From Ferrimonas balearica (GTDB lineage Bacteria > Pseudomonadota > Gammaproteobacteria > Enterobacterales > Shewanellaceae): a stretch of DNA of 64,000 bases. Positions 38,492 through 46,971 of the stretch are shown here, piece after piece. The translations under genes and the position numbers were made by a program. The notes beneath the pieces were generated by a model that was not told where the DNA came from, did not search any database, and saw only the letters and a list, made by a program, of their open reading frames with translations. The DNA lies in assembly GCF_019802055.1 (NCBI RefSeq), contig NZ_JAHVHW010000007.1, forward strand, positions 434,001 through 498,000. The letters are read 5' to 3'. How positions within the stretch are numbered: position 1 is the stretch's first letter; every line of letters begins with the position of its first letter.

Positions 38492-39744
38492 CAGTCGTTA
38501 TCTCCGGCAGAGGTTGAGGGCAGCTCCAGCGCCAGGGCACTGATGAAATCCACCTTCATCTTGTCGGTGATCGCTTTGACTTCGGCGTGGGTCTGTTGCA
38601 CCTGGTCCGGCTGTTCCGTCAGGGTTTGGGCCAGACTCTGCTCGTAACCGGCGGTGGTGGCGATGGCCGTATCGATGTCGGCGGCCATCTGCCCCGCCAA
38701 CTCGCTGCTGCCCACTTCAATCAGGTAGTCGTCGAAACCGGTGCCCGCTTCCTCGCCTAACTGGCCAGCGAACATCGCCTTCAGGGCGCGCAGGTTGGCT
38801 TCGATATTGGCGATGGAGTGCGCGCTCAGCGGTGACTCCAGTACCGCTTCGCACTCCGGAGTGTTACAGGCGCCTGCAAACTGTTGATACGGGGTATCCA
38901 GCTTGCCGTCTTTGGTGACGGAATCCACGTAGAAGAGTGCGTCGGAAAGGTCGTTTACCGCATCATGAATGTCGGCGAAGTCACTGCCGGGCTGGCCGGC
39001 ATTTTTCAGGATCGGGGCATACTCCGCCCACTGGCTGACCAGAGCGTCAGCGTTGCGGGACAGATCGGCGCTTACCTCTGCGGCAAAGTGGCAACGGGCC
39101 AGGGCTCGCTCCGCTTCGGGTCGATCGTTCCAGCCTGCCGGTGCGGTGGTGCCAGAGCAGCTGTGATCAAGGTTTTCGTTAAACAGCAGGTACTCCAGCG
39201 CGTCCAGCCCTTTGCGGGTTTCGGTGCGAAGGGTGATGTCGTAGGGCGTGCCATTGACGTTGCCCGCTTCAAAGTAGGCCACGTCCTGATCTACGGCACA
39301 GCGGCTGACTACCGGCCAGGAGTAGATCTTATTGCGCAGGTTGCTGTTATTCAGCTTCAGCGGCCCAATCTGCATCACCTCGGCGTACTGCCAGCGGGTC
39401 ATGGTGTTTTGCCAGCCGGTGCGCGCGGTTTCCAGTGCCGAGTTGGGCTCCTGCTGTGCCGTCAGGGCGTCACAGTAGGCTGCGATCTGGTTGTTCAGTT
39501 GCCCGGCCTGAGCCGCAAATTCGGCGTAGGTGGGGGCGATGACATTGTCCGCCAGGTTGGCCACCAGGGCCGCCTGGTCGAAGGTGTCCGGCAGGGTCGG
39601 CTCACCGCCACCGCTGCCGCCGCCGTAATCAGGGCCTGGGGTGGCGCTGGTGCTCTCACCACAACCCGCCAGAGCCAGACTGACGGCCAGCGCGGTCGCA
39701 AGACGCAGTGGGGTCGCGCCGATGGGGTTTGAGTTGTTGTGCAT
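38491..39744 (-). CDS. Imelysin-family lipoprotein (iron-regulated)
   Basis: The ATG at 39744, after AAGGAATG, gives a 417-residue lipoprotein with the signal 'ALAVSLALAGC' and Cys lipidation near residue 29. The remainder is an all-helical imelysin-like (peptidase M75 / iron-binding, ICMP) fold. It has the family-style 'GWQNTMTRWQYAEVMQIGPL', 'GLDALEYLLFN' (split here) and 'GFDDYLIEVGSSELAGQM'. Family members are iron-regulated envelope proteins with a proposed role in iron capture. It sits between a DUF4856 lipoprotein gene and a receptor gene. Confidence 0.88.
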   Translation of the reverse strand: MHNNSNPIGATPLRLATALAVSLALAGCGESTSATPGPDYGGGSGGGEPTLPDTFDQAALVANLADNVIAPTYAEFAAQAGQLNNQIAAYCDALTAQQEPNSALETARTGWQNTMTRWQYAEVMQIGPLKLNNSNLRNKIYSWPVVSRCAVDQDVAYFEAGNVNGTPYDITLRTETRKGLDALEYLLFNENLDHSCSGTTAPAGWNDRPEAERALARCHFAAEVSADLSRNADALVSQWAEYAPILKNAGQPGSDFADIHDAVNDLSDALFYVDSVTKDGKLDTPYQQFAGACNTPECEAVLESPLSAHSIANIEANLRALKAMFAGQLGEEAGTGFDDYLIEVGSSELAGQMAADIDTAIATTAGYEQSLAQTLTEQPDQVQQTHAEVKAITDKMKVDFISALALELPSTSAGDND

Positions 39745-39822
39745 GCTCACATTCCTTTTCTTGCAACAAAAGCCTGGGTCCGGAAGACCCAAGCTTTTTC
39801 ACTCATCGGAGGGCCGTTACCC

Positions 39823-41526
39823 TTACCAGTTGGCCGCGTTGTCCGCGTTGATGCTGTAGGCTTCAGCCAGGATGCCGCGGGCTTCCAGCAGGCTGGCCTG
39901 GTAGCCTTCAACGTCACCGGTCAGCACCGGCAGGTCGCCCATCAGGGTGTGCAGTTGCTCAAACTGCGCGTCGGACAGCGCCTTGTTGGGGTTGAACTGC
40001 AGGCCCAGGGCAAAGCCCTTCATTTCGGACCAGTGCTTAGCCAGGTCGCTGTAGCTGAACTCGGCGCTGTTATCGGCCAGCTTGGCCAGATCAGCGTGGG
40101 TGTCGTTGATGTAGTGCACCACGGTGGCCACGATGGCCATCTCCCAGCTGTCTACGGCGATCTTCACCTGAGCTTTGAGGGCATCCAGTTGCTCCGTAGT
40201 CAGGGCACCTTCGGCATCGGCGATGATCTGGCGGCCGTTCAGGAAGGCAGTAATGGAGTCGGTGGTCATGCTGGTGGCAACGGTCGCGGCATAATCACGC
40301 TTGGCGGCATTGATGGACTGGCCGAAGTTGTACTCGCTCAGCAGGTCGATTTTGCCGTTGCCATCGGTATCGTGCTTGCCCTGCCAATCGTCTCGGCCAC
40401 CCTTACCTGCCAACTCCTCGACGCTGTATTCCAGGTAATCCCGGGCGGCACCGAAGTAACCAAAGCCCTCGTCGTAGGTGTGTTCCAGGCTGGTGTAGCC
40501 CTTGTCATCCTTGTTGGCGACGTTGTCGGAGTTCAGTCCCTTACCATCCAGGTCGGCGTCGAGGTAGTCATCGGCACCCTGAGAGTAGGCAACGGCCATC
40601 AGCAGGAACTTCTGGATCAGTTGCTTCAGGTCACGACCGTCGGTGGTCAGGTAGATGCTGGTGATGTCGTTGCCATTGAGGTCCTGACGGATGCCGCCGT
40701 CCAGGTAGGCCTGAGCGTGGTCACCCAGCATGTCGAAGTAGGTGTACACCAGCGCCTCGGGGGTGGTGGAACCCTTGGTACCCCAGCCGGCAAACTCCCC
40801 GTTGTTCCAGTCTTTATGCTGACCCGTCGGGTCGTTACCGGCGATCTTGCCGGACAGATCCTTGTGGGAGGAGGAGATGTCGGCAAGGGAGGCCTGCTCG
40901 GCACCGTCAATAAAGTCCACCATGATGTTTTCGGCGGTGAGGTCATACTCCTCAGCGGTCATCACATAGAAGCTTTTCAGCTTAGCGATCACATCCGCTT
41001 TGCTGGTGAGGGTGCCATTTTCCAGATCGGCTTCGAGGTGGTTGCCGATGTAGTCGTTCAGTTCCGCAATCAGCACGTGGCGGGCGGTCTGACCGCTGTA
41101 GCTGACGCTGGAGCCATCACCAAAACGGCTGGTGAAGGTGTAGGTGTCCAGCAGGTCGTTGACGTCAATGGTGAGGGTTTTGCTGAAGCGGTTGTCGGCG
41201 CTGTCGGTAACGGAAACCACCACGTCGACGGTATTGGCCGCTTCAAAGTTCAGTGCCACACCTTCCGCCAGGGCCAGAGTGTCCCCGTTGATAACGAAGC
41301 GCTCATCGTCGGTGCTGAAGGTGAAGCTATCGCCAGCGTCGGCATCGGTGGCACTCAGTTGGCCGATGGTGGCGCCCTGACTGTTCTCATCAATGAGGGT
41401 GTTGGAAAGGGTGATGTCTGTTGGGGCGCTGTTGCTCGGAGCGGGGGAGGAGCCCGAACCGCCTCCACAAGCGGTCAGCATGGTGGAGAGGATGGCGGTG
41501 GCGATCAGCGTCTTTTTCAGTTCCAT
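39823..41526 (-). CDS. DUF4856 lipoprotein with N-terminal cadherin-like domain
   Basis: The ATG at 41526 yields a 567-residue lipoprotein ('MELKKTLIATAILSTMLTAC', Cys20) followed by a Gly/Ser linker. A cadherin-like repeat (about residues 30-125: 'LIDENSQGATIGQL', 'DADAGDSFTF') resembles surface adhesion modules. The main domain (about 135-560) matches DUF4856, with 'SYSGQTARHVLIAELNDYI', 'EHTYDEGFGYFGAARDYL' and Asp-rich loops 'DADLDGKG' and 'DTDGNGKIDLLSEY' that look like calcium sites. DUF4856 often accompanies imelysin, as here. It leads the operon behind a Fur-box candidate. A role in surface iron binding is inferred. Confidence 0.83.
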   Translation of the reverse strand: MELKKTLIATAILSTMLTACGGGSGSSPAPSNSAPTDITLSNTLIDENSQGATIGQLSATDADAGDSFTFSTDDERFVINGDTLALAEGVALNFEAANTVDVVVSVTDSADNRFSKTLTIDVNDLLDTYTFTSRFGDGSSVSYSGQTARHVLIAELNDYIGNHLEADLENGTLTSKADVIAKLKSFYVMTAEEYDLTAENIMVDFIDGAEQASLADISSSHKDLSGKIAGNDPTGQHKDWNNGEFAGWGTKGSTTPEALVYTYFDMLGDHAQAYLDGGIRQDLNGNDITSIYLTTDGRDLKQLIQKFLLMAVAYSQGADDYLDADLDGKGLNSDNVANKDDKGYTSLEHTYDEGFGYFGAARDYLEYSVEELAGKGGRDDWQGKHDTDGNGKIDLLSEYNFGQSINAAKRDYAATVATSMTTDSITAFLNGRQIIADAEGALTTEQLDALKAQVKIAVDSWEMAIVATVVHYINDTHADLAKLADNSAEFSYSDLAKHWSEMKGFALGLQFNPNKALSDAQFEQLHTLMGDLPVLTGDVEGYQASLLEARGILAEAYSINADNAANW

Positions 41527-41865
41527 GGTCAATTTCCCAAAGTGTCCCAAACGATTCGGTAACAAGCTGGGCACAAATGTTAGATGAAACCAAACAAGAA
41601 TCAATATCATTTGCAATCGCACGGCTAAATAATGTTCATTCCTCGGCTGTGGTCAAATATCGACACGGCTGTTAACTGGCGGTTAACGTCGGAGAAATGT
41701 GGGTGAAATGCCATTCATCGTGCGCAGTTTTTCCCCTGAAGTTTTTGCCGGTTTTATATGCCTCAAACGTGACCTACATCAATTAAATCGGTGAGATGGG
41801 AGCCACTTCTTTCCCGCTTTAAGGGGCTACGCTTTGGTATCGACGTCATAAGAGTGGAGTTTTGT
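41527..41865. other. 339-bp divergent intergenic region, iron locus / cytochrome P460
   Basis: This AT-rich control region separates the DUF4856-imelysin-receptor operon from the P460 gene. It holds a Fur-box candidate at 41598-41618. I see no gene here. Confidence 0.6.
41598..41618 (-). promoter_or_regulatory. Fur-box candidate upstream of DUF4856 gene
   Basis: On the minus strand, GATTGCAAATGATATTGATT matches the repeated NAT(A/T)AT pattern of Fur boxes (AATGAT-A-TTGATT core). It lies about 70-90 bases upstream of the operon's first start codon, a normal place for iron repression. Confidence 0.6.
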
Positions 41866-42357
41866 ATGCGGTTTACCTGGAGTCAGAGGGTGATGTTCGG
41901 CGCCGTGTTGAGTCTGTTCGTGCTGAGCAGCGGTATGGCGGCTGAGCCGTCAAATGGTCTCAGCTATCCGGAGGGGTGGCAGGATTGGTCAACGCTGGCG
42001 GTGTCCCACCGAACCGATAACGGAACCGTGAGAGTGATCCTGGGTAATGAGATCGCGATTGCGGCTGCACGTCGTGGCGAGACGCAGCCCTGGCCAGACG
42101 GGGCGATGCTGGGCAAGGTGGTCTGGAAAGCCGAGGCGCTGGCGGACTGGCCCGCGGCCATCGGCCCGGGGCAGTTTGTTCACGCTGAGTTTATGGCTCG
42201 GGTCGAGGGTGCGGGCGAAACCGGGTGGCGTTGGGGCCGCTGGGTTGGTGCAGAGCTGCAACCCTATGGCAAGGGCGAGGGGGAATGCATCGCCTGCCAC
42301 ACACCGGTTAAACAGCGTGACTGGGTATTTACGGAACCGGCCCTTCTGCCGCGCTGA
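41866..42357 (+). CDS. Cytochrome P460-family periplasmic c-type heme protein
   Basis: The ATG at 41866 gives 163 residues with a signal peptide ending 'SSGMAAEP'. A cytochrome P460 fold follows ('LSYPEGWQDWSTLAVSHRTD', 'VRVILGN', 'WPDGAMLGKVVWKAE') and a single C-terminal heme c site 'CIACH'. Characterised P460 proteins oxidise hydroxylamine or bind NO with a Lys-crosslinked heme. Whether the crosslinking Lys is present cannot be judged by eye. The gene diverges from the iron locus and converges on ablB. The 'GECIACHTPVK' tail suggests periplasmic redox or NO detoxification. Confidence 0.85.
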   Translation: MRFTWSQRVMFGAVLSLFVLSSGMAAEPSNGLSYPEGWQDWSTLAVSHRTDNGTVRVILGNEIAIAAARRGETQPWPDGAMLGKVVWKAEALADWPAAIGPGQFVHAEFMARVEGAGETGWRWGRWVGAELQPYGKGEGECIACHTPVKQRDWVFTEPALLPR

Positions 42358-42365
42358 TTTGAGAT

Positions 42366-42406
42366 CCAGTCCCCCACCGGGCCAGAACGGCTCGATGGGG
42401 GACTGG
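42366..42406. terminator. Long inverted repeat between P460 gene and ablB
   Basis: CCAGTCCCCCA and TGGGGGACTGG form a perfect 11-bp stem with a 19-base loop between the two convergent stop codons. There is no T run, so it would act as a strong 3' structure and not a classic terminator. Confidence 0.5.
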
Positions 42407-42410
42407 CCCG

Positions 42411-43295
42411 TTACTCCGGTTTGGCCAGCGGCTTATACCAGACGTTCATCGATTCAATCTGGCCGCTGATCTGAGTGTTGTTTACCAGTCTCCCTGCCAT
42501 CTGGTACTGACGGCGGGCAAAGGTTCGGTTCATGCCAACCGAAACCGCACGAGCGATGGTAAATGCCATTCGGTATCCCTCGTTGGCCATCGACAGCTCC
42601 ATCTGGGCCAGCAGTCGCTGTGCCCAGCCCTCACCGCGGGCTTCCGGCGCAGTGGCGAAGTCCGTCATCTCCACGGTGCCACTGGCCTGGTCCTGTTCAG
42701 CGGAAGCGAGTGCCACCAGGTGGCCCGCTTTCTCTACGCCAAAGTAGGCCACATTGTCTTCCATGGTCTCGCGGATAAATCCGGCGTCGGTGATGGGAAA
42801 CGGATAACTGGGAAACACCTGGCCGTAGAGGTTGGCCATCGCGTCAGCGTCATCCAGGGTCATCTGCCGTATGGCGGGGTCTGTCAGAATGCGGTCATCG
42901 GGCTTCAATGACAGGATCGCCTGCTGAAGTGCACGGTGCAGGGATTCCGGCTGGCGCAACTGAGCCCGCTGGGGGTCGGGATAGTGTCCCAGAAACAGGG
43001 CATCGGCCTCGGTGTAGAAATCGGGGATGCGAGCCTCAACCTGATAGCCCTGGCGGAGGAAAGGCTCCGCCTGAGTGTGGGGCACCTTGGCGAAGATCTT
43101 CCCATACCCCTGTTGATCCGCCAGATGATGAATCTCAGACAGCACCTCATTGGGGTCGGCCTTCCCCAGCCCCATCAGGTAGACCCGGTCGTTGTTGGGA
43201 CCATGCTGGATTGTCGCGCCAGCGCGCTGCTCAACGGTATCAAACTGAAAACAGCCTTCGGCAGAGTCGGTCAGACTGGAGAGCAAGGAGTTCAT
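42411..43295 (-). CDS. ablB: Beta-lysine N6-acetyltransferase AblB
   Basis: The 294-residue enzyme acetylates beta-lysine to N-epsilon-acetyl-beta-lysine, a compatible solute. The N-terminal half is AblB-specific ('GKIFAKVPHTQAEPFLRQGY'), and a GNAT domain (about 145-270) carries the acetyl-CoA loop 'EARGEGWAQRLLAQME' and 'FTIARAVSVGMNRTFARRQY'. It is separated from ablA by a symporter gene that it overlaps by 4 bases. The pairing with lysine 2,3-aminomutase makes the function secure. Confidence 0.92.
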   Translation of the reverse strand: MNSLLSSLTDSAEGCFQFDTVEQRAGATIQHGPNNDRVYLMGLGKADPNEVLSEIHHLADQQGYGKIFAKVPHTQAEPFLRQGYQVEARIPDFYTEADALFLGHYPDPQRAQLRQPESLHRALQQAILSLKPDDRILTDPAIRQMTLDDADAMANLYGQVFPSYPFPITDAGFIRETMEDNVAYFGVEKAGHLVALASAEQDQASGTVEMTDFATAPEARGEGWAQRLLAQMELSMANEGYRMAFTIARAVSVGMNRTFARRQYQMAGRLVNNTQISGQIESMNVWYKPLAKPE

Positions 43296-44731
43296 TTGGA
43301 GACCTCAATCGATTCAGATGAACGGGTGACAAAAACGGTGTGAGCCAGAGCCAGGACCAGCAGTGAAGCGCTCAGGCCGTAGACACTGGGGTCAAGCTGC
43401 CATTTCACCATAGTGGCGGGAAGCGGCAGCCAGTCTGCCATCAAAAGCAGCAGCGTCAGGCAGCCGGAGATCATGGCGGCGAGGGCAGCGCGCGACCCAA
43501 CCTGAGGAAAGAACAGGCAGGCCAGGGTTGGGGCCACCAGTCCGGACACCATCAGGCCGTAGGCGGTCAGAATGGCATCCAGCACGGAGGTGGCTTTGGC
43601 CGCCAACAGGATAGCGAGCAGTCCCAGCCCCAGTGTCACCAGCATCGACAGTCGTACGGCGCGGGGGGAGTTGTCCCGAACCCGACAAATATCGTTTAAC
43701 AGGTTACCGGAGCTGGCCATCAGGCAGCTGTCGGCGGTCGACATGATGGCAGAAAAGTAGGCCGCGATGACGATGCCGGTCAGCCCCAGTGGCAGCAGGT
43801 CCCGGATCATCATCGGGACCGCACTTTCGGCATCGGCTTCCGGCAGTAGAACCCGTGCGCACATCCCCAGCAGTACACCGGAAAAGGCCATCATCGGGTA
43901 CTCCAGAAAGCCGGCCAGATACCAGGCTCGCTGAGCGGTTTTGGTATCCCGGCAGGCGTAGATGCGCTGATAGAGCGTCATGGCCACCAGCCAGATGGGA
44001 GTGATGGTAACCAGCCAGTTGATGGCGGTGCCCGGGCTCAGTTCACGGAGGGAGAAGTGTTGCGCTGGCAAGGCCGACATCAGGCCGGAAAAGCCGCCAA
44101 CTTCATTGAGGGCAAACGGCAGCGCCAGACCTCCCAGCCCCAACAGCAGGATCAGCCACTGGATGCTGTCGGTGTAGATCACCGCTTTGAGGCCACCGAA
44201 GGCGGTGTAGAGGATTGTTGCGCCACCGATCAGCCAGAGCGCCAGGGTCAGAGGATCGCCACCGCTGAAATCCATGGGCACCAGAGTATTGGCGGCCAGC
44301 TTGGCGCCCGCCAGAAGTTGCGCGGCGGTAAAGCCCAGATAGCCGATAGCAGAGATCAGGGCGGCCAGCATCGCAACCTTGCCACCGAAGTGATGACGCA
44401 GCAGGTCCGGGTAGGTGAAAAAGCGGTGCTGGGTTTCCCGTGCTTTGACCCTTGGAATAAGCCACACGGCGGAGAGCCAGGCGCCCAGCAGGCCGGTAAA
44501 CAGCAGCCAACTGGCGGACAGGCCCATGGTGAACCCCAGCCCGGCCAAGCCGATGGAGAAACCGCCACCCACATCGGTGGCGGCGATGGAGAAACCCACA
44601 TGGCGGGCTCCCAGGTTGCGCCCGGCGAGAAAGAAGTCCTCGCCGCCCTGATGGCGTCGGTAAAAGTGATACCCGACCCCAACCAAGGCCAGCAGATAGC
44701 CTGCAAACAGGGCGTAATCAAGCGAATGCAT
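43292..44731 (-). CDS. Sodium/solute symporter (SSS family) inside the abl operon
   Basis: The 479-residue protein has about thirteen membrane helices and SSS signatures: 'GGEDFFLAGRNLGARHVGFS', 'GGLKAVIYTDSIQWLILL', 'YQRIYACRDTKTAQRAWYLA' and 'SAIMSTADSCLMASSGNLLN', with the sodium-site Ser residues. It lies 8 bases after ablA and overlaps ablB by 4, so it is co-expressed with osmolyte synthesis. It could import lysine as precursor, or beta-lysine or its acetyl derivative. Sequence alone does not decide. Confidence 0.88.
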   Translation of the reverse strand: MHSLDYALFAGYLLALVGVGYHFYRRHQGGEDFFLAGRNLGARHVGFSIAATDVGGGFSIGLAGLGFTMGLSASWLLFTGLLGAWLSAVWLIPRVKARETQHRFFTYPDLLRHHFGGKVAMLAALISAIGYLGFTAAQLLAGAKLAANTLVPMDFSGGDPLTLALWLIGGATILYTAFGGLKAVIYTDSIQWLILLLGLGGLALPFALNEVGGFSGLMSALPAQHFSLRELSPGTAINWLVTITPIWLVAMTLYQRIYACRDTKTAQRAWYLAGFLEYPMMAFSGVLLGMCARVLLPEADAESAVPMMIRDLLPLGLTGIVIAAYFSAIMSTADSCLMASSGNLLNDICRVRDNSPRAVRLSMLVTLGLGLLAILLAAKATSVLDAILTAYGLMVSGLVAPTLACLFFPQVGSRAALAAMISGCLTLLLLMADWLPLPATMVKWQLDPSVYGLSASLLVLALAHTVFVTRSSESIEVSK

Positions 44732-44739
44732 AGCAGCCC

Positions 44740-45936
44740 TTAGAGCAGATAGGAGACGTCTGCAGTGCGACCTTCAAAGTTGGTGGCGATCAGCTTGGTT
44801 TCGCCCTCCTGCTCCACCTTTTGAACGTACTCCGGCTGCACCGGCATCTTACCCAGCCCGCCAATGCCATCGACAATAAAGGTGGGGATGGCCGGGCCGG
44901 ATACCCAGCCACGAATACCGTGGTAGATCGCCAGCATACGGTCGTAGCTGACCATAAACTTGCTGTTACCCGGTGCCGGATCCATGGAGTAGACGTAGTA
45001 AGGACGGATGCCGTTAGAGACCAGGTCCATGACCAAGTCCCGCATCACTTCCACGCTGTCGTTTACCCCTTTAATCATCACACTCTGGTTCCCCAGCATG
45101 ATGCCAGCACGACGCAACATGCCGGTGTGTTTGATAAACAGCGGGGTGATCTCTTTTGGGTGGTTCACCTGGGTGTTGATCAGAGTGACGCGGTTCTCCA
45201 CCAGCACATCCACCAGCTCCGGGGTGACCCGGGTCGGCAACTGAGCCAGAAGGCGGCTGCCGATACGCAGGATCTTCAGATCCGGACGAGCCTCACGGAT
45301 CATCGACAGGATCTCACCCAGCTTACTGTCGGTCAGCAGCAGTGGGTCGCCGCCGGACAACAGCACGTCCTGCACCTCAGGGTGGTCACGCAAATACTCC
45401 ACTGAGCGACGGATGCGAGCCATATCGATCACGTTCAGCGGGTCGGACACCATGCGCTTGCGGGTGCAGTGACGGCAGTAGGCGCCACAGATGTTGTGTA
45501 CCAGAAACAGCACACGATTGGGGTAGCGGTGCACCAGGGAGGTGCCCTCCGGCATCATGTCGTCTTCTGCCAGTTGATCACCCATTTCATGGGGGGCGAT
45601 GTTCATCTCATCCTGTTCGGGCACGTACTGAATGCGGATGGGGCAGGCGGGATCATTTTTGTCCATCAATTGGGCCACGTAGGGAGTCACGCGGGCCGCA
45701 ATCACCTTGTAAACCTCATCCTCAACAGGTCGAACCCCCTGCAGGACTTTGGCCAAATCCTTATCGGACTGGAAAGACTTGGCCAAAGTCTCGCGCCAGG
45801 AGTGATCGGCAACGTCAAAGGCCATCAACTCGTCATGGTTGTTGAAATGATAGGTGGGGTGGGTGTCTACCAGTTTTAGCGGGATTGGGTCGATATGAGT
45901 TTTAGCAGGTTGGCGTTGCACATTGCTTGTAGCCAT
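44740..45936 (-). CDS. ablA: Lysine 2,3-aminomutase AblA/KamA
   Basis: The 398-residue radical SAM enzyme moves the alpha-amino group of L-lysine to give L-beta-lysine. The ATG at 45936 lies downstream of AAGGAG. The iron-sulfur motif is 'CGAYCRHC' (Cys150, Cys154, Cys157), 'LSGGDPLLL' binds SAM and 'GIGGLGKMPV' holds the lysine that binds PLP. The zinc-binding C-terminal Cys residues of the clostridial enzyme are not apparent in this shorter protein. With AblB it forms the N-epsilon-acetyl-beta-lysine pathway, a response to salt. It leads the operon. Confidence 0.95.
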   Translation of the reverse strand: MATSNVQRQPAKTHIDPIPLKLVDTHPTYHFNNHDELMAFDVADHSWRETLAKSFQSDKDLAKVLQGVRPVEDEVYKVIAARVTPYVAQLMDKNDPACPIRIQYVPEQDEMNIAPHEMGDQLAEDDMMPEGTSLVHRYPNRVLFLVHNICGAYCRHCTRKRMVSDPLNVIDMARIRRSVEYLRDHPEVQDVLLSGGDPLLLTDSKLGEILSMIREARPDLKILRIGSRLLAQLPTRVTPELVDVLVENRVTLINTQVNHPKEITPLFIKHTGMLRRAGIMLGNQSVMIKGVNDSVEVMRDLVMDLVSNGIRPYYVYSMDPAPGNSKFMVSYDRMLAIYHGIRGWVSGPAIPTFIVDGIGGLGKMPVQPEYVQKVEQEGETKLIATNFEGRTADVSYLL

Positions 45937-46245
45937 CAGAGAAAATACTCCTTCTCTCAAAGATAAGATATGTATTCATATGATTAGAGTGCGAACGATC
46001 CTAACGTAATATTTAACCTGTGATCAAATTGGTGGTAACGTATGTGGCGTGCCACGTATGGATTTGTTTACATGTTCTGGCCAGATTTACAGCGAAAAAT
46101 GGGTTTGTAAGCGAGTTGCGCCCCTCTTATCAGGGGTTGATTGGTTTGAGTCGAAATGGAATGTGATCGAACGAATTGTTCGAATGCTTCGCCCGTTGAA
46201 GTTTGAAGTGCCCAGATCGAAGTCTCGGGCAGAAAAGGAGGACCT
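45937..46245. other. 309-bp divergent control region of the abl locus
   Basis: This gap lies between ablA and the small ORF that precedes the MarR gene. It is AT-rich near ablA and holds a TCGAAC-N5-GTTCGA palindrome at 46167-46183. No gene of normal quality is seen. Confidence 0.5.
46167..46183. promoter_or_regulatory. Palindrome TCGAAC-N5-GTTCGA, possible MarR operator
   Basis: A perfect 6-bp inverted repeat with a 5-base spacer, about 63 bases upstream of the 29-residue ORF and about 230 bases from ablA. MarR proteins bind such short palindromes, and a MarR gene lies just downstream. Confidence 0.45.
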
Positions 46246-46335
46246 ATGCGAAAGACGAAACACTCCGCTTGGCGGGAGATAGTGGTGCTGGGCGTACTCT
46301 TTATTGGACTGGCCAGCCTGGGGGCACTGGTTTAA
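46246..46335 (+). CDS. 29-residue membrane peptide upstream of marR
   Basis: AAAGGAGG lies 5 bases before an ATG that opens a 29-residue frame ending in TAA. The peptide has a basic head 'MRKTKHSAWRE' followed by a single hydrophobic helix 'IVVLGVLFIGLASLGALV'. The strong ribosome site, clear positive-inside topology and exact fit before the MarR gene (45 bases on) argue that it is translated. I do not recognise a family. It could be a leader peptide for marR or a small membrane regulator of the osmolyte locus. Confidence 0.65.
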   Translation: MRKTKHSAWREIVVLGVLFIGLASLGALV

Positions 46336-46380
46336 TAAAGGGAATTTGCTACAGTAGCGCCGGAGCCTGCAGGAGCGAAT

Positions 46381-46857
46381 ATGGACAAACACGAGCAATT
46401 GCTGATTTCACTGCGCAAAGTCATTCGAGCCATCGATCTTCACAGTCGAAAGCTCAGCAAAGAGTCGGGCCTGACCGGACCACAGCTCGTGGTGATGCAG
46501 AAGATCGATAAACTGGGCGGCCCCATTGCCCGTCAGGTGGCGGCAGAGGTCAATCTGAGCCCGGCCACTGTGACCTCGATCATCGACCGGCTTGAGTCCC
46601 GGGGATTGGTCAATCGTATTCGTGATGATGAGGATAAGCGCCGGGTACGTCTCTCATTAAGTGAGGAAGGCCAGCAGTTGCTGGCATCGGCCCCGCAGCC
46701 ATTGCAGGAACACTTTATTGAGCGCTACCAGGCGTTGGAAGAGTGGGAGCAGAGTCTGCTGCTCTCCTCAGTGGAGCGGATCGCCGCGATGATGGATGCG
46801 GAGGAGTTGGATGCCGCCCCCATGTTGACCGTGGGCCAGATCCAGGACTCTCACTGA
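46381..46857 (+). CDS. MarR-family regulator, EctR-like, next to the abl locus
   Basis: The 158-residue protein has the MarR winged helix: 'GLTGPQLVVMQKID', 'QVAAEVNLSPATVTSIIDRL' as recognition region (about residues 55-75) and the wing 'RIRDDEDKRRVRLSLSEEG'. Helical ends allow dimerisation. Its overall look and osmolyte setting recall EctR regulators of ectoine operons, but here the divergent genes make acetyl-beta-lysine. Control of ablA is inferred from the divergent arrangement and the palindrome between them. Confidence 0.85.
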   Translation: MDKHEQLLISLRKVIRAIDLHSRKLSKESGLTGPQLVVMQKIDKLGGPIARQVAAEVNLSPATVTSIIDRLESRGLVNRIRDDEDKRRVRLSLSEEGQQLLASAPQPLQEHFIERYQALEEWEQSLLLSSVERIAAMMDAEELDAAPMLTVGQIQDSH

Positions 46858-46915
46858 ACATCGGGTCTCTGCCCCCTGGTGCCGCTCTCCCCAAAGCGGT
46901 TCCATCCCCCTACAC

Positions 46916-46941
46916 AAAAATGCGCCCATTGGGCGCATTTT
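46916..46941. terminator. Bidirectional terminator after marR
   Basis: AAAATGCGCCC-ATT-GGGCGCATTTT lies between convergent genes, 59 bases after the marR stop codon. Confidence 0.88.
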
Positions 46942-46971
46942 CTCTGCGTAGCGTGTGCACCAGTGCCCGCT

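Noticed and set aside
36206-38647. 813-codon plus-strand frame opposite the FecA-like receptor
   Set aside because: The minus-strand receptor has a signal peptide, plug and barrel. The opposite frame is Gly/Val/Gln-rich without domains and spans gene boundaries.
39739-41562. 607-codon plus-strand frame opposite the DUF4856 gene
   Set aside because: It is a shadow of the lipoprotein gene, with no start signal and low-complexity Val/Gly composition.
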